Shown: positions 35,486 through 45,423, numbered from the stretch's first letter. The stretch: DNA of 64,000 nucleotides from Ureibacillus xyleni (GCF_900217795.1 NZ_OBMQ01000006.1:177163-241162), one strand, 5' to 3'. Notes: generated by a model not told the origin, from the letters alone. Numbers and translations are program-made.

Positions 35486-36147
35486 TGCTTAATTTCCAAA
35501 TTAACATTGACTAATGCCCTTCGCTCCATTGTGTTTCCACAACTTCATCACTACTATGGCATCGCTATCACTCGGATAAGAGTAAGTTATAGATTGCTCT
35601 TTTCCTTACTACCACTTCGTAGGATATAGGTCCTCCATGTCCCGAGCTTTCACCGTTCCAATGATTCTATCCGTTGTATATATCCTTAGGTGCTTTCTAT
35701 GAGCCTGTGTGCTTGACAGTACCTGTAATACTGTAAGGTATTTCATAGACGAGACTTTTACTTTACCTCACACACGACACACATTGTGTCCACAATCATT
35801 TCTAATTGTTCGCCGTATAGACCCGTACATTCGAAAGTTCGTCAGTTATTGTTAGTAACATTCTCACCATAGATATTTTTAGGACTCCCGCTCTATCGGT
35901 TACACCATTCACCTCTGAACAGCTTTCGGTTGATTCGTACTGAATTACTACGGTAACTTTCAAGCGACTTCACCGAGCTTCATACACTTCATAACCTATC
36001 TTAATCCATGCATGTCGGAGTATTAGAGGAGACGTTTCAAGGCGTTACCCTATCATTCCATCTCTCGAATCATCAGTTCTCCTGATTTGCAAATTTTATT
36101 TATTTGCTAACCAGTGTCTAACCTTTTCAGTTAGAAACGGTTCGCAC

Positions 36148-36472
36148 CACGCCCTGCGTCTGTTGCAATGATAATATCAGATACGTCTCCACGGAGTAAT
36201 TGAGATTTTACAGCATTAAATTGCTTACCTGATTGTTTAATAACGGTTAATTTTAAATGTTCCGGTAACATTGGTAGGTCTTCAAGGTTCCAGGTTTTAT
36301 ATTTTACATCGTAATTTTCAGGGTCAGCTAATGTGACTAAGTGACCTAAAGCCCAGGTTACGATATATTGATCTCCTTCAAGAAAGCCATTTCCTTTCTT
36401 TGTACATTTCAAAACTCGAGCTATATCTCGGGCTACAGATGGTTTTTCAGCTAATACTAAGCTTTTTGCCAT
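36148..36472 (-). CDS. topB: DNA topoisomerase III, 5' exon
   Basis: First 108 codons of topB plus one base. The start is the ATG at 36472 (AAAGGATG about 9 nt upstream), then [20 protein letters not shown] with the TOPRIM glutamate, the [12 protein letters not shown] segment and IIIATDAGR, where the intron interrupts. Unspliced mRNA would add only a few residues (GANRF) and stop, giving a dead fragment of about 113 residues. The exon-exon product is described under the 3' exon. Confidence 0.92.
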
Positions 36473-36772
36473 AATAAACATCCTTTCTCATATCCATACG
36501 ATTAAATATAGCATAGCTTAAATACGGATTTAAGTTATTACCTTTTATTTTGATTTCCGGATGATTAACACATCTCTTTGTTGGGCAAGAATTTTCATAA
36601 CCGTTAATTATAAAATAAATTTATTAATTCAATATCAAAATTTCGAACATTTTATTAAGGCATTGTAAATCTAATGTAAAGGTTATGTTTCAAATTCGTA
36701 AGGTTATTTACATTGGTTTCGAGATTATGAATAATAAAATCCGATACAATCGAAAGGGTGAGAGTTTACAAA

Positions 36773-38410
36773 ATGGATTGGCAATCGATGTTATTTGAAT
36801 TTCTAGGGGGATTGGGTTTATTCCTCTTTGCTATAAAATATATGGGGGATGGCTTACAGAAAGCTGCTGGAGACAGACTTCGAGAACTTATTGATAGATT
36901 TACGACAAATCCATTAATGGGGGTTCTTGTCGGGATTATTGTAACGGTATTAATTCAATCAAGTTCGGGTACGACGGTTATAGTAGTTGGTCTAGTTAGT
37001 GCAGGATTTATGTCGTTACGCCAAGCAATTGGGGTTATTATGGGGGCGAATATCGGTACAACCGTTACCGCATTTATTATTGGTTTAGACGTTGGAGCAT
37101 ATTCATATCCCATTATGATGTTAGGTGCGATTTTATTATTCTTCTTTAAGAAAAGTTCGATTCAAAACATTGGTCAAATTGTCTTTGGTTTCGCAGGTTT
37201 ATTTATCGGTTTAGAGATGATGGGTGACGGGATGAAACCATTGCGCGAGTGGGATGCATTTATCGACATGACCGTAAGTTTTAGTGATCACCCAATTTTA
37301 GGTGTTGTGGCGGGTACAATCTTCACAGTTATCGTTCAATCATCATCAGCAACGGTCGGCATCTTACAAGAGTTATACGCCGGTGAACTAATTGAATTGG
37401 CAGGTGCACTTCCAGTCTTGTTTGGAGACAATATTGGGACAACGATAACGGCAGTATTAGCGGCATTGGCAGCATCTGTAACAGCTCGCCGTGCAGCAGC
37501 AGCACACGTCATTTTTAATTTATTGGGTTCGGTTATATTCTTACTAGCGTTACCTTTATTTGTAAACTATGTAGAGTGGATAAGCGGGATATTGGCGCTA
37601 GAAAATCGAATGCAGATTGCCTTTGCCCATGGAACATTTAATGTGGTAAATACAATTATTCAACTTCCATTCGTAGGAGCTATCGCCTTTATTGTAACAA
37701 AAATCGTACCAGGTGAAGATCGTGCAATCGAGTTTGGCGCAAAGCATTTAGATCATTCATTAATTGAACAATCCCCATCTATAGCATTAGGACAAGCTAA
37801 ACAAGAAGTCGTTCGGATGGGGGAATTTGCTGTTACGGGCTTACAAGAGTCAATGCAATTCTTATTTACAAGTGACACAAAACATATTGGTATGACAGTT
37901 CAGCTGGAAGAAGCAATTAACAATTTGGACCGTGTCACAACAGATTATTTAGTTCAATTATCAAAAGAATCATTATCTAGAATAGATTCAAAATTGCATC
38001 ACTCGTTACTAGAAAATATTCGTGATATTGAGCGTGTTGGAGATCACTTCGAAAACTTAGTAGAGTTAATCCAAGCACGTGATTCAAATCGGGTAAAGTT
38101 CAGTGACGAGGCAATGAATGAATTAAAAGAAATGTTCGAGTTAGTACTTGATACAGTGAGTGAAGCAATTTTAGCATTAGATAAGCAAAGTAAAGATTTT
38201 GCAAGAGAAGTATTAAGTAAAGAAGATCGAATCGATGAATTAGAACGAGTATTACGTAAACGTCATATTTACCGTCTGAATAAAGGAGAATGTTCCGGTT
38301 CCGCGGGGATTATTTATGCAGATATTATAAGTAATCTAGAACGTATCGGAGACCATGCAGTAAACATTGCAGATACTATTTTAGATGAAAATCAACAAGT
38401 AAATATGTAG
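36773..38410 (+). CDS. Na/Pi-cotransporter family protein with PhoU domain (copy 1)
   Basis: 545 residues from the ATG at 36773. Two inverted membrane repeats carry the hallmark glutamine-serine motifs TVLIQSSSGTTV (near 59) and VIVQSSSATVG (near 185), as in NptA/YjbB-type sodium-phosphate cotransporters. From about 345 to the end, a PhoU-like helical domain has LLENIRDIERVGDHFENLV and ISNLERIGDHAVNIAD. It probably moves phosphate with Na+, or exports it. A paralog follows 141 bp downstream, after a terminator. The 290-bp upstream gap is AT-rich and shows no gene. Confidence 0.87.
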   Translation: MDWQSMLFEFLGGLGLFLFAIKYMGDGLQKAAGDRLRELIDRFTTNPLMGVLVGIIVTVLIQSSSGTTVIVVGLVSAGFMSLRQAIGVIMGANIGTTVTAFIIGLDVGAYSYPIMMLGAILLFFFKKSSIQNIGQIVFGFAGLFIGLEMMGDGMKPLREWDAFIDMTVSFSDHPILGVVAGTIFTVIVQSSSATVGILQELYAGELIELAGALPVLFGDNIGTTITAVLAALAASVTARRAAAAHVIFNLLGSVIFLLALPLFVNYVEWISGILALENRMQIAFAHGTFNVVNTIIQLPFVGAIAFIVTKIVPGEDRAIEFGAKHLDHSLIEQSPSIALGQAKQEVVRMGEFAVTGLQESMQFLFTSDTKHIGMTVQLEEAINNLDRVTTDYLVQLSKESLSRIDSKLHHSLLENIRDIERVGDHFENLVELIQARDSNRVKFSDEAMNELKEMFELVLDTVSEAILALDKQSKDFAREVLSKEDRIDELERVLRKRHIYRLNKGECSGSAGIIYADIISNLERIGDHAVNIADTILDENQQVNM

Positions 38411-38420
38411 TTAAAACCAT

Positions 38421-38451
38421 AGGGCTGTCCGAAAGTAGGATAGCCCTTTTG
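38421..38451 (+). terminator. Terminator between the two Na/Pi genes
   Basis: AGGGCTGTCC (38421-38430) / GGATAGCCCT (38438-38447), then TTTTG. Confidence 0.85.
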
Positions 38452-38551
38452 TTAGTTAAAATTAAGTAATATCAAATCTATTATTAACTTCATGTAAATG
38501 TTATATTGATAAATAATAATGTCGAATAAAATCGAAAGGAATACTTTTATC

Positions 38552-40180
38552 ATGGATTGGCAGACAATGATGTTCCAGTTCTTAGGTGGTTTAGGTTTAT
38601 TCTTATTTGGAATAAAGTTTATGGGAGAAGGTCTGCAAAAAGCAGCAGGAGATAAACTTCGAGAAGTTTTAGATAGATTTACAACGAATCCTTTAATGGG
38701 TGTATTAGTTGGATTTATCGTAACAGTACTAATTCAATCTAGTTCTGGTACAACAGTAATAACAGTTTGGCTCGTTAGTTCGGGATTTTTGACTTTACGT
38801 CAAGCTGTTGGAGTTATCATGGGTGCGAATATTGGAACAACGGTAACCGCATTTATTATCGGATTTGATGTAAGTTCATATCCATATTTGATTATGGGGC
38901 TCGGTGCAATTTTGCTATTTTTCTTTAAAAAGAGCATCATCCAAAATATAGGGCAAATTTTATTTGGTTTTGCAGGGCTATTCATCGGTTTAGAAATAAT
39001 GAGTCAAGTAATGTCAACATTAGGTAATTTACATACATTTATTGAATTAACCGTATTCTTTAGTGAACATCCATTTCTAAGTGTTGTAATAGGTATAATT
39101 TTCACTTCAATCATCCAATCTTCTTCAGCGACAATCGGGATTTTGCAAGAATTGTATGCAGAAGGGCTAATCACATTAAATGGTGCACTACCAATACTAT
39201 TTGGTGATAATATAGGGACAACAATTACTGCTGTTCTTGTTTCCTTAGGTGCTTCCTTATCTGCTCGTCGTGCGGCAGCATCCCATTTATTATTTAATGT
39301 AATAGGTACAGTTATTTTCATGACAATTTTACCACTGTTTATAAATTACGTAGAGTGGATTACCGACTTGTTTAATCTAGAAAAAAAGATGCAAATTGCC
39401 TTTGCCCACGGTACGTTTAACTTAGTAAATACAATGATACAGCTACCGTTTATCGGTGCTATTGTATATATCGTAACTAAAATGGTACCTGGGGAAGATC
39501 GAGTACTAGAGTTTAGTCCCAAACATCTAGATGTATCATTAATCGAACAATCACCCTCCATAGCATTAAATCAAGTAAAGCAAGAAGTAGTGCGGATGGG
39601 GGAATTTGCAGTAAATGGCATTCAAGAATCGATGAGGTTTTTATTTACAAGTGATACCCATTACGTCGACATAACAGCGCAGCTAAAAGATGTCATCAAG
39701 AATCTAGAGCTAGCTACTACAAATTATTTGATTCAACTGTCAAAGGAATCTCTTTCACACGCCGATTCAAAATTACAATATGCATTATTAGCAAATATTC
39801 GCGATATTGTTCAAGTAGGAGATCAATTTGTTAAATTAGTGGAACTGATTCGAATACGAGAAACGAACGGTGTGAAATTTAGTGAAGAAGCGATGGGCGA
39901 GCTAGAAGTAATGTACGACCTTGTGTTAGATACAATGAGTGAGGCTATTTTATCTTTAGATAAAAATAATACAGAATTTGCAAGAGTTGTAATATCGAAA
40001 GAAAATCGAATCAAAGAACTAGAAAACGTTTTACGAACTCGCCATATTCAACGATTAGATAATGGCGAATGCCTAAGTTCTTCAGCGATTATCTACACAG
40101 AAATGATTAGTAATTTACAACAAATTGGACTTCACGCAGTAAATATTGCAAACTCCATTTTAAAGGACAATAGATACTAA
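38552..40180 (+). CDS. Na/Pi-cotransporter family protein with PhoU domain (copy 2)
   Basis: 542 residues from the ATG at 38552, aligned with copy 1 (both begin MDWQ); AAAGGAA lies 10 nt upstream. The membrane motifs are kept (TVLIQSSSGTTV, IIQSSSATIG). In the PhoU part several conserved charged residues are changed relative to copy 1: RIGDHAVNIAD becomes QIGLHAVNIAN, and RVGDHFENL becomes QVGDQFVKL. These two changes remove Asp residues that bind metal in PhoU proteins, so the regulatory domain may have lost that function while transport is kept. Confidence 0.85.
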   Translation: MDWQTMMFQFLGGLGLFLFGIKFMGEGLQKAAGDKLREVLDRFTTNPLMGVLVGFIVTVLIQSSSGTTVITVWLVSSGFLTLRQAVGVIMGANIGTTVTAFIIGFDVSSYPYLIMGLGAILLFFFKKSIIQNIGQILFGFAGLFIGLEIMSQVMSTLGNLHTFIELTVFFSEHPFLSVVIGIIFTSIIQSSSATIGILQELYAEGLITLNGALPILFGDNIGTTITAVLVSLGASLSARRAAASHLLFNVIGTVIFMTILPLFINYVEWITDLFNLEKKMQIAFAHGTFNLVNTMIQLPFIGAIVYIVTKMVPGEDRVLEFSPKHLDVSLIEQSPSIALNQVKQEVVRMGEFAVNGIQESMRFLFTSDTHYVDITAQLKDVIKNLELATTNYLIQLSKESLSHADSKLQYALLANIRDIVQVGDQFVKLVELIRIRETNGVKFSEEAMGELEVMYDLVLDTMSEAILSLDKNNTEFARVVISKENRIKELENVLRTRHIQRLDNGECLSSSAIIYTEMISNLQQIGLHAVNIANSILKDNRY

Positions 40181-40219
40181 AAGCTATGCGAAGAATGAAT
40201 CTTTGCACAGCTTTTTTTT
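40180..40219 (+). terminator. Terminator of the second Na/Pi gene
   Basis: AAAGCTATGC (40180-40189) / GCACAGCTTT (40205-40214) with one mismatch, then T residues. Confidence 0.83.
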
Positions 40220-40336
40220 GGACTTTTTCGATGCAAAATAATTTGAAGTTTCTAAACAAAATGGTTGTAAATGATAAAAGAAATATTTACTATTAAATGT
40301 AAATTCGTTATATGAAATGTGGTGATTTGGTTGGTT

Positions 40337-40930
40337 ATGATTAGCTTACTTAACGAAAATAATCTTAATGTTGAAGAACGCAGACGAGCTCTACAAAGAC
40401 GGGATGCAAACGATGCTTATAAAAAGAATGCAACTTATTCCCAAAAAGTAAATCCTATGCTTCAAGCTTTAGAAGCCCTCCTCTCAGGGAAGCAAGATAA
40501 AGAATTGAATGATGAACATATCCTTGCTTTAATTGAAGAGGGGCTTGATGCTTTTGATAGTATTGAATATGAAGGAACTCCAGATGAGGGTCACCTAGGG
40601 CAATCAAATCTGGATGTGGATAATAGCAATTCTTACTTACAACATTTACAAAGTAACAAAATAGCATTAAATGAAATTCAACAGACCAAATCACAAATAG
40701 CGGCCACGAACGAAGACAATACTCCCTTCGAATATGAACGATTTAATTTTCGAACATTTGATACTTTTACAAATAGAGGGATTACTAGTAACAAACAACT
40801 TGAACTAAATCTAGAAACAATCCCTTTTGAAAAAACATACAATATTGCAATCGCGAAATATAATCATCATATGCAAATGGTTAAAAGCGGATTTACATTT
40901 AACCAGCCGAAAATTTCACTCACTGCTTAA
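40337..40930 (+). CDS. Hypothetical protein, soluble, 197 aa
   Basis: The ATG at 40337 has GGTGAT 10 nt upstream. The protein is hydrophilic with no signal or membrane segment: a basic helical start (VEERRRALQRRDANDAYKKN), an acidic middle, a Gln/Asn-rich part, and a conserved-looking end (KTYNIAIAKYNHHMQMVKSG, then FNQPKISLTA). I do not recognise a family. It has its own terminator and codon use like its neighbours, so it is probably a real gene. Confidence 0.6.
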   Translation: MISLLNENNLNVEERRRALQRRDANDAYKKNATYSQKVNPMLQALEALLSGKQDKELNDEHILALIEEGLDAFDSIEYEGTPDEGHLGQSNLDVDNSNSYLQHLQSNKIALNEIQQTKSQIAATNEDNTPFEYERFNFRTFDTFTNRGITSNKQLELNLETIPFEKTYNIAIAKYNHHMQMVKSGFTFNQPKISLTA

Positions 40931-40933
40931 ATT

Positions 40934-40964
40934 ACTCCTTGATCATACAAGGAGTTTATTTTTT
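40934..40964 (+). terminator. Terminator of the hypothetical gene
   Basis: ACTCCTTG (40934-40941) / CAAGGAGT (40948-40955) followed by TTATTTTTT. Confidence 0.85.
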
Positions 40965-41002
40965 ACTATGATATAATGATGAAATGAACTGGATGTGATT
41001 TG

Positions 41003-41488
41003 ATGAGTAAAAACAAAATTCAAAAAACAAATGCGGTCCGATTATTAGACCAACAAAAAGTGGAATACGATATAATTGAATATATAATAGAAGATAATCA
41101 ATTAGACGGGGTTTCAGTTGCTTCAAAAGTAGGGCATCCCGTTTCCCATGTCTTTAAAACGTTAGTAGCTACAGCAGGTAAGGGGAAAGTCTATGTTTTT
41201 GTAATCCCAGTAGCTGAGGAGTTAAATTTAAAAACTTGTGCGAAGTTAGCAGGCGAAAAGAAAATTGAAATGCTTCATGTGAAGGAACTTCTCGCAACTA
41301 CAGGTTACATTCGTGGAGGATGTTCACCGGTTGGGATGAAAAAACAGTATCCGACGTTTATTGATAATTCCGCCGAAAGTTTGGAGTATATTCTTGTGAG
41401 TGCTGGAAAAATTGGAATGCAAATGAAGCTAAAACCAATTGATTTAGTTAAAATAACACGAGGGACATTTGCGAAGTTAACAAATTAA
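41003..41488 (+). CDS. ybaK: Cys-tRNA(Pro)/Cys-tRNA(Cys) deacylase, YbaK/EbsC family
   Basis: 161 residues from the ATG at 41003 (GGATGTGAT upstream). Family marks are KTNAVRLLDQQKVEYDIIEY at the start, the catalytic lysine region HVFKTLVATAGKGKVYVFVI near 50-70, EEIxLK-like ELNLKTCAKLAGEKK, and GYIRGGCSPVGMKK near 110. YbaK removes cysteine mis-attached to tRNA(Pro). The gene is followed 31 bp later by the YczE-like membrane gene and may be co-transcribed with it. Confidence 0.9.
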   Translation: MSKNKIQKTNAVRLLDQQKVEYDIIEYIIEDNQLDGVSVASKVGHPVSHVFKTLVATAGKGKVYVFVIPVAEELNLKTCAKLAGEKKIEMLHVKELLATTGYIRGGCSPVGMKKQYPTFIDNSAESLEYILVSAGKIGMQMKLKPIDLVKITRGTFAKLTN

Positions 41489-41519
41489 TGCTTTTTATAG
41501 AGAGAAAGAAGGCTTTAAA

Positions 41520-42188
41520 TTGAAAAAAGTATTTATGTGGAAATGGCTATTTTACTTCGTTGGGCTCGCAATTATGTCTCTAGGCATTTCCTTAATTATT
41601 GAAGGAAAAGCATTAGGTGTAAGCCCATGGGATGTTTTACATGTTGGATTGTATAAACAAATTGGGTTATCTGTAGGTTCATGGACAATTATAACGGGTT
41701 TAATCATTGTCTCTATAACAACCATCTATTTAAAAGAATGGCCAAAGATTGCAACATGGTTAAATATGCTTTTAATTGGTAGTTTTGTAGATTTGTTTAC
41801 GTGGATTTTACCGAATTCTAAAAGCCTTCCGTTAGATGTATTTTATTTCTTATCTGGGTTATTTGTTATGTCCATTGGGTGCGCGATGTATATTTCACCG
41901 AGACTAGGGGCTGGTCCACGCGATACGGTCATGATGATTTTAGTTGAGAAGTTTGGTGGCTCTATTCGAATGGCGCGTTTTTTAACCGAAACGATTGTTG
42001 CTATATTAGGCTACTTACTTGGTGGCCCTATTGGAATAGGTACGGTCATTATCGCATTATTTACAGGTTACATTATACAGCCAGCACTACCATTCTTTGA
42101 GAAATTACTAGCTAAACGAATAGCAAATGAAGAGAATGAATCGATTATTACCAATCAAAATTCTAAAGAACTCGTAAAAGAATCATAA
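41520..42188 (+). CDS. YczE/YyaS/YitT family membrane protein
   Basis: 222 residues starting at a TTG with AGAAAGAAGG upstream. Five predicted membrane helices. Family blocks are MSLGISLIIEGKALGVSPWD near 18-40, where small-residue and GVSPWD turns are typical, and YISPRLGAGPRDTVMMIL near 122. Relatives in B. subtilis (YczE) influence secondary-metabolite synthesis; the molecular function is not known. A terminator overlaps the stop codon. Confidence 0.78.
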   Translation: MKKVFMWKWLFYFVGLAIMSLGISLIIEGKALGVSPWDVLHVGLYKQIGLSVGSWTIITGLIIVSITTIYLKEWPKIATWLNMLLIGSFVDLFTWILPNSKSLPLDVFYFLSGLFVMSIGCAMYISPRLGAGPRDTVMMILVEKFGGSIRMARFLTETIVAILGYLLGGPIGIGTVIIALFTGYIIQPALPFFEKLLAKRIANEENESIITNQNSKELVKES

Positions 42189-42210
42189 ACTTTTGCGAGT
42201 TTTAATTTTG
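42169..42210 (+). terminator. Terminator overlapping the YczE-like stop codon
   Basis: AACTCGTAAAAG (42169-42180) / CTTTTGCGAGTT (42190-42201) with one mismatch, then TTAATTTT. The stop codon (42186-42188) is in the loop. Confidence 0.83.
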
Positions 42211-42285
42211 GTTCATCGTTCGATAAAACTATACAAAGCATTTATGCTAAAATCGACTTAACATATGTGAAAGGGAGATGAGTAC

Positions 42286-43473
42286 ATGTCAAAAATTTTA
42301 GATTCATTCCTAAATGAAAATTTACAAGACTTACGCAATCAAGGTTTATACAACGAAATTGATGCAGTAGAGGGAGCGAATGGCCCTATTATTACAATAA
42401 ACGGAAAACAATTAATTAATTTATCATCAAACAACTATCTTGGCCTAGCAACGAATGAAGAACTAAAACAAGTAGCAAAAAATGCAATCGATCGATATGG
42501 TGTAGGGGCTGGGGCTGTCCGCACAATCAACGGAACAATGGACCTGCACGTAAAATTAGAAGAAAAGTTAGCAGAATTTAAAGGTACAGAAGCAGCGATT
42601 TCTTACCAATCCGGATTTAACTGTAATATGGCGGCAATTTCTGCAGTAATGGATAAAAACGATGCCATTTTATCGGACCAATTAAACCATGCCTCCATTA
42701 TTGATGGTTGTCGATTATCCAAAGCAAAAATTATTGCGTACAACCATTCAGACATGGACGACCTGCGTGCAAAAGCAAAAGAAGCGACGGAATCAGGTCT
42801 ATACAATAAAGTGATGGTCATTACAGATGGCGTTTTCTCAATGGATGGAGATATTGCCAAACTCCCTGAAATCGTGGAAATCGCAAAGGAATATGATTTG
42901 ATTACGTACGTGGATGATGCTCATGGATCCGGCGTTACAGGGAAAGGAAAGGGCACAGTAAAACACTTTGGCCTTGAGAAGGAAATTGACTTCCAAATAG
43001 GCACACTGTCAAAAGCGATTGGCGTTGTAGGAGGATATGTTGCTGGGAAGAAAAATTTAATCGATTGGTTAAAAGTTCGCTCTCGCCCATTTTTATTCTC
43101 AACTGCTGTTACGCCAGGTGATGTAGCTGCCATTACCCACGCATTGCAAATGATTATGGATTCAACCGAGCTACATGACCAATTATGGGAAAATGGGGAC
43201 TACTTAAAGGCTGGCTTAAAGAAACTAGGCTTTAACATTGGAGCTTCAGAAACGCCGATTACACCTTGTATAATTGGCGATGAAAAGCTTACTCAAACGT
43301 TTTCGCGCCGACTTGTAGAAGAAGGAGTCTACGCAAAAGCAATCGTATTCCCGACTGTACCTAAGGGAACGGGGCGTGTTCGTAACATGCCAATTGCATC
43401 CCATACAAAAGAAATGCTAGACGATGCTTTAGCAATTTACGAAAAGGTTGGGAAAGAACTAGGCATTATCTAA
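42286..43473 (+). CDS. kbl: Glycine C-acetyltransferase (2-amino-3-ketobutyrate CoA ligase)
   Basis: 395 residues of the alpha-oxoamine synthase family. Marks are [11 protein letters not shown] near 48, [17 protein letters not shown] near 74, [13 protein letters not shown] near 107, [10 protein letters not shown] near 208 and the PLP lysine in [14 protein letters not shown] near 243. It cleaves 2-amino-3-oxobutyrate with CoA to glycine and acetyl-CoA in threonine breakdown. It usually lies beside threonine dehydrogenase (tdh), which is absent here. Biotin synthesis enzyme BioF is a close relative, but the sequence fits Kbl better. AAAGGGAG precedes the ATG. Confidence 0.88.
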   Translation: MSKILDSFLNENLQDLRNQGLYNEIDAVEGANGPIITINGKQLINLSSNNYLGLATNEELKQVAKNAIDRYGVGAGAVRTINGTMDLHVKLEEKLAEFKGTEAAISYQSGFNCNMAAISAVMDKNDAILSDQLNHASIIDGCRLSKAKIIAYNHSDMDDLRAKAKEATESGLYNKVMVITDGVFSMDGDIAKLPEIVEIAKEYDLITYVDDAHGSGVTGKGKGTVKHFGLEKEIDFQIGTLSKAIGVVGGYVAGKKNLIDWLKVRSRPFLFSTAVTPGDVAAITHALQMIMDSTELHDQLWENGDYLKAGLKKLGFNIGASETPITPCIIGDEKLTQTFSRRLVEEGVYAKAIVFPTVPKGTGRVRNMPIASHTKEMLDDALAIYEKVGKELGII

Positions 43474-43484
43474 AAAGAACAACA

Positions 43485-43522
43485 AAGCCCATGACACTCT
43501 AAGTAGGAGTTGTCATGGGCTT
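43485..43522. terminator. Bidirectional terminator between kbl and the TRAP operon
   Basis: Perfect 12-bp stem AAGCCCATGACA (43485-43496) / TGTCATGGGCTT (43511-43522). It serves kbl on the + strand and dctM on the minus strand. Confidence 0.85.
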
Positions 43523-43544
43523 CACTTTTAAACATGGGGATGTT

Positions 43545-44813
43545 TTATAGATTTGGTAACCATAAAGAAAGTGCAGGGATATACGTTAATAAAAGCAGTA
43601 CAATCAGTGCAATAATTAGGAAAGGCCATAATGCTTTTACTAAATCACCGATAGAAACTTTTGTAATAGATGAAGCAATAAATAATCCTGAACCTACTGG
43701 AGGCGTTAAAATACCAATTGTTAAGTTAATACAAATGATAATACCAAAGTGAATTGGGTCTACTCCATATGTAGGTAGTAACGGCATGAAAATTGGTACT
43801 AAAATAATTAACGCAGCAATTCCATCCATGAACATACCAACTAAAAGTAAGAAAATGTTTACTAATAATAGGAATACAATTGGACTATCAGATAAGCTTA
43901 CCATCCATGCAGCGATTTGTTGTGGTACTTGTTCGAATGATAACATCCAACCAAAAATATTCGCCATTGCAATAAGAATCGTAATAACTGCTGTTGTAAT
44001 TACTGTTTGTGATAGAACACCCGGAATGGAAGAAACTTTTAATTCGCGATATACAAGTGATCCAACTATAATTGCAACTACACAGGCAATTGCTGCTGAT
44101 TCTGTAGCAGTGAACACACCAGTTAAAATACCAGCGATAATAATTACCGGAACAGCTAATGCTGGTAACACACTTACGAAGGAACTAATCATCTCTTTAA
44201 AAGTTGCCTTTGGTTGTACAGGCCATTGTGCTTTCATTCCAATAAAGGCAATGATACAAATGAAAGAAAAACTGAGTAATATTCCGGGAATTACGCCGGC
44301 CAGAAACATATCACCAATTGAAGCTCCAGAACCAACTCCATAAATGATAAACATCATACTTGGTGGAATAATCGGACCTAAAAGGCCAGCAGCAGCAGTT
44401 GTTGCCGTACTAAATGGTTTTGAGTATCCTGCCTTTTCCATCTCAGGTACCATCGTGCGGCTCATCATGGCAATTTGGGCTGTTGCAGAACCGATAATGG
44501 CAGCTAACATCGTGTTAGCAATAACGTTTACATAAGCTAAACCACCGCGATAGTGGCCAAAAAAGGTTTTAGCGACGTTTACTAAACGTTTTGTAATACC
44601 ACCTGAGTTCATTAATTCCCCAGCTAACATGAAAAGTGGAATGGCAAGTAGTCCGTAGTTTTCCATCCCAGAATATAAACGTTGAGGGACGGTTAATACT
44701 AGTCCTAAATTATCTGTAGCAAATATGTAGATAACCGTAGTCATTCCTAATACATAGGCGATTGGCACACCTAAAAGTAGCAATATTGCAAATGAAATCA
44801 ATGCGATTGTCAC
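43545..44813 (-). CDS. dctM: TRAP transporter large permease (DctM)
   Basis: 422 residues with about 12 membrane segments, the usual DctM size. Family blocks are GVPIAYVLGM and PLFMLAGELMNSGGI in the first third, TTAAAGLLGPIIPPSMMFII near 140, and NLTIGILTPPVGSGLFIASS near 365. It carries the Na+-coupled substrate path of a TRAP importer and works with DctQ and the binding protein DctP. Its start overlaps the DctQ gene by 4 nt. Neighbouring catabolic genes suggest an aromatic acid as substrate, by inference. Confidence 0.92.
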   Translation of the reverse strand: MTIALISFAILLLLGVPIAYVLGMTTVIYIFATDNLGLVLTVPQRLYSGMENYGLLAIPLFMLAGELMNSGGITKRLVNVAKTFFGHYRGGLAYVNVIANTMLAAIIGSATAQIAMMSRTMVPEMEKAGYSKPFSTATTAAAGLLGPIIPPSMMFIIYGVGSGASIGDMFLAGVIPGILLSFSFICIIAFIGMKAQWPVQPKATFKEMISSFVSVLPALAVPVIIIAGILTGVFTATESAAIACVVAIIVGSLVYRELKVSSIPGVLSQTVITTAVITILIAMANIFGWMLSFEQVPQQIAAWMVSLSDSPIVFLLLVNIFLLLVGMFMDGIAALIILVPIFMPLLPTYGVDPIHFGIIICINLTIGILTPPVGSGLFIASSITKVSIGDLVKALWPFLIIALIVLLLLTYIPALSLWLPNL

Positions 44814-45307
44814 GATAGGTCACCTGCCTCATCGACTGCCTTGAAAGAAAGTAGAACGTTATTTAATACATGGATTACCATAAAGACGAAACTAACTGGA
44901 ATACTTAGGTAGAAATATAATTTTGGCATATTCATTGCAGTTGAAGTTTGAATCATAATGTTTGGCATGTTGATCCATTGGAAGGCTAAATATAGTACAT
45001 AGCCGATAAATACTAGTAATATGAAATTACTTAAAGCAAGCACAATTTTTTTTGCTTTTTGTGGTAGTAAATCTGTAACGATTGTAATAGAAGGGGATGC
45101 ATTTTGTTTAAGCCCCATGCTACCACCGATAAAGGTAATCCATATTAAGCAAAAAATCGCTAATTCATCTGACCAAAATAATGGGGACTTTAAAGTACGG
45201 AACAAAACCCCAGCAGCTAACGAAACGAGCAACACTGTAGCAAGAAGGATAGCTAACACTTTTTCAATGCTAAATACAATGTCGCTTAGTTTATTTATAC
45301 CTTTCAA
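44810..45307 (-). CDS. dctQ: TRAP transporter small permease (DctQ)
   Basis: 165 residues from the TTG at 45307, which has GAAGGTG 5 nt upstream; an in-frame TTG at 45349 has no site of its own. Four predicted membrane helices. Marks are SLAAGVLFRTLKSPLFWSDE and LAIFCLIWITFIGGSMGLKQ, the DctQ signature region. It binds DctM to form the membrane complex. It lies downstream of dctP, from which a strong stem-loop separates it. Confidence 0.88.
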   Translation of the reverse strand: MKGINKLSDIVFSIEKVLAILLATVLLVSLAAGVLFRTLKSPLFWSDELAIFCLIWITFIGGSMGLKQNASPSITIVTDLLPQKAKKIVLALSNFILLVFIGYVLYLAFQWINMPNIMIQTSTAMNMPKLYFYLSIPVSFVFMVIHVLNNVLLSFKAVDEAGDLS

Positions 45308-45359
45308 ATTTACACCTTCTATCGTAAAAAATTGGGAAACTCTCCTCAAAGGAATAAAC

Positions 45360-45390
45360 GGGACTTCTCAGCTAATCGTGAGAAAGTCCC
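45360..45390 (-). terminator. Intercistronic stem-loop between dctP and dctQ
   Basis: GGGACTTCTCA (45360-45370) / TGAGAAAGTCCC (45379-45390) with one bulge. On the minus strand it is followed only by GTTTATT, so it is a weak terminator or an mRNA stabiliser. Such a hairpin would keep the binding protein more abundant than the permeases. Confidence 0.7.
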
Positions 45391-45423
45391 ATTTTCTAAT
45401 TGTTACTAACCTGTAAAAATAAA

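Larger units (their letters stand above)
33452..36147 (-). mobile_element. Group II intron inserted in topB
   Basis: 2,696 nt on the minus strand. The 5' end is GTGCGAACC, the canonical group II start; the 3' end is TATCACTAT. Removing it joins GGGCGTG to AAGGTGAACTTG and restores GREGELVARW, the expected TOPRIM-motif sequence, so the boundaries can be set to the base. About 660 nt of structured RNA (domains I-III) precede the reverse transcriptase gene; domains V and VI follow it. All parts of a mobile intron look intact, and the frame of the host gene is preserved, so it should splice. Confidence 0.93.
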
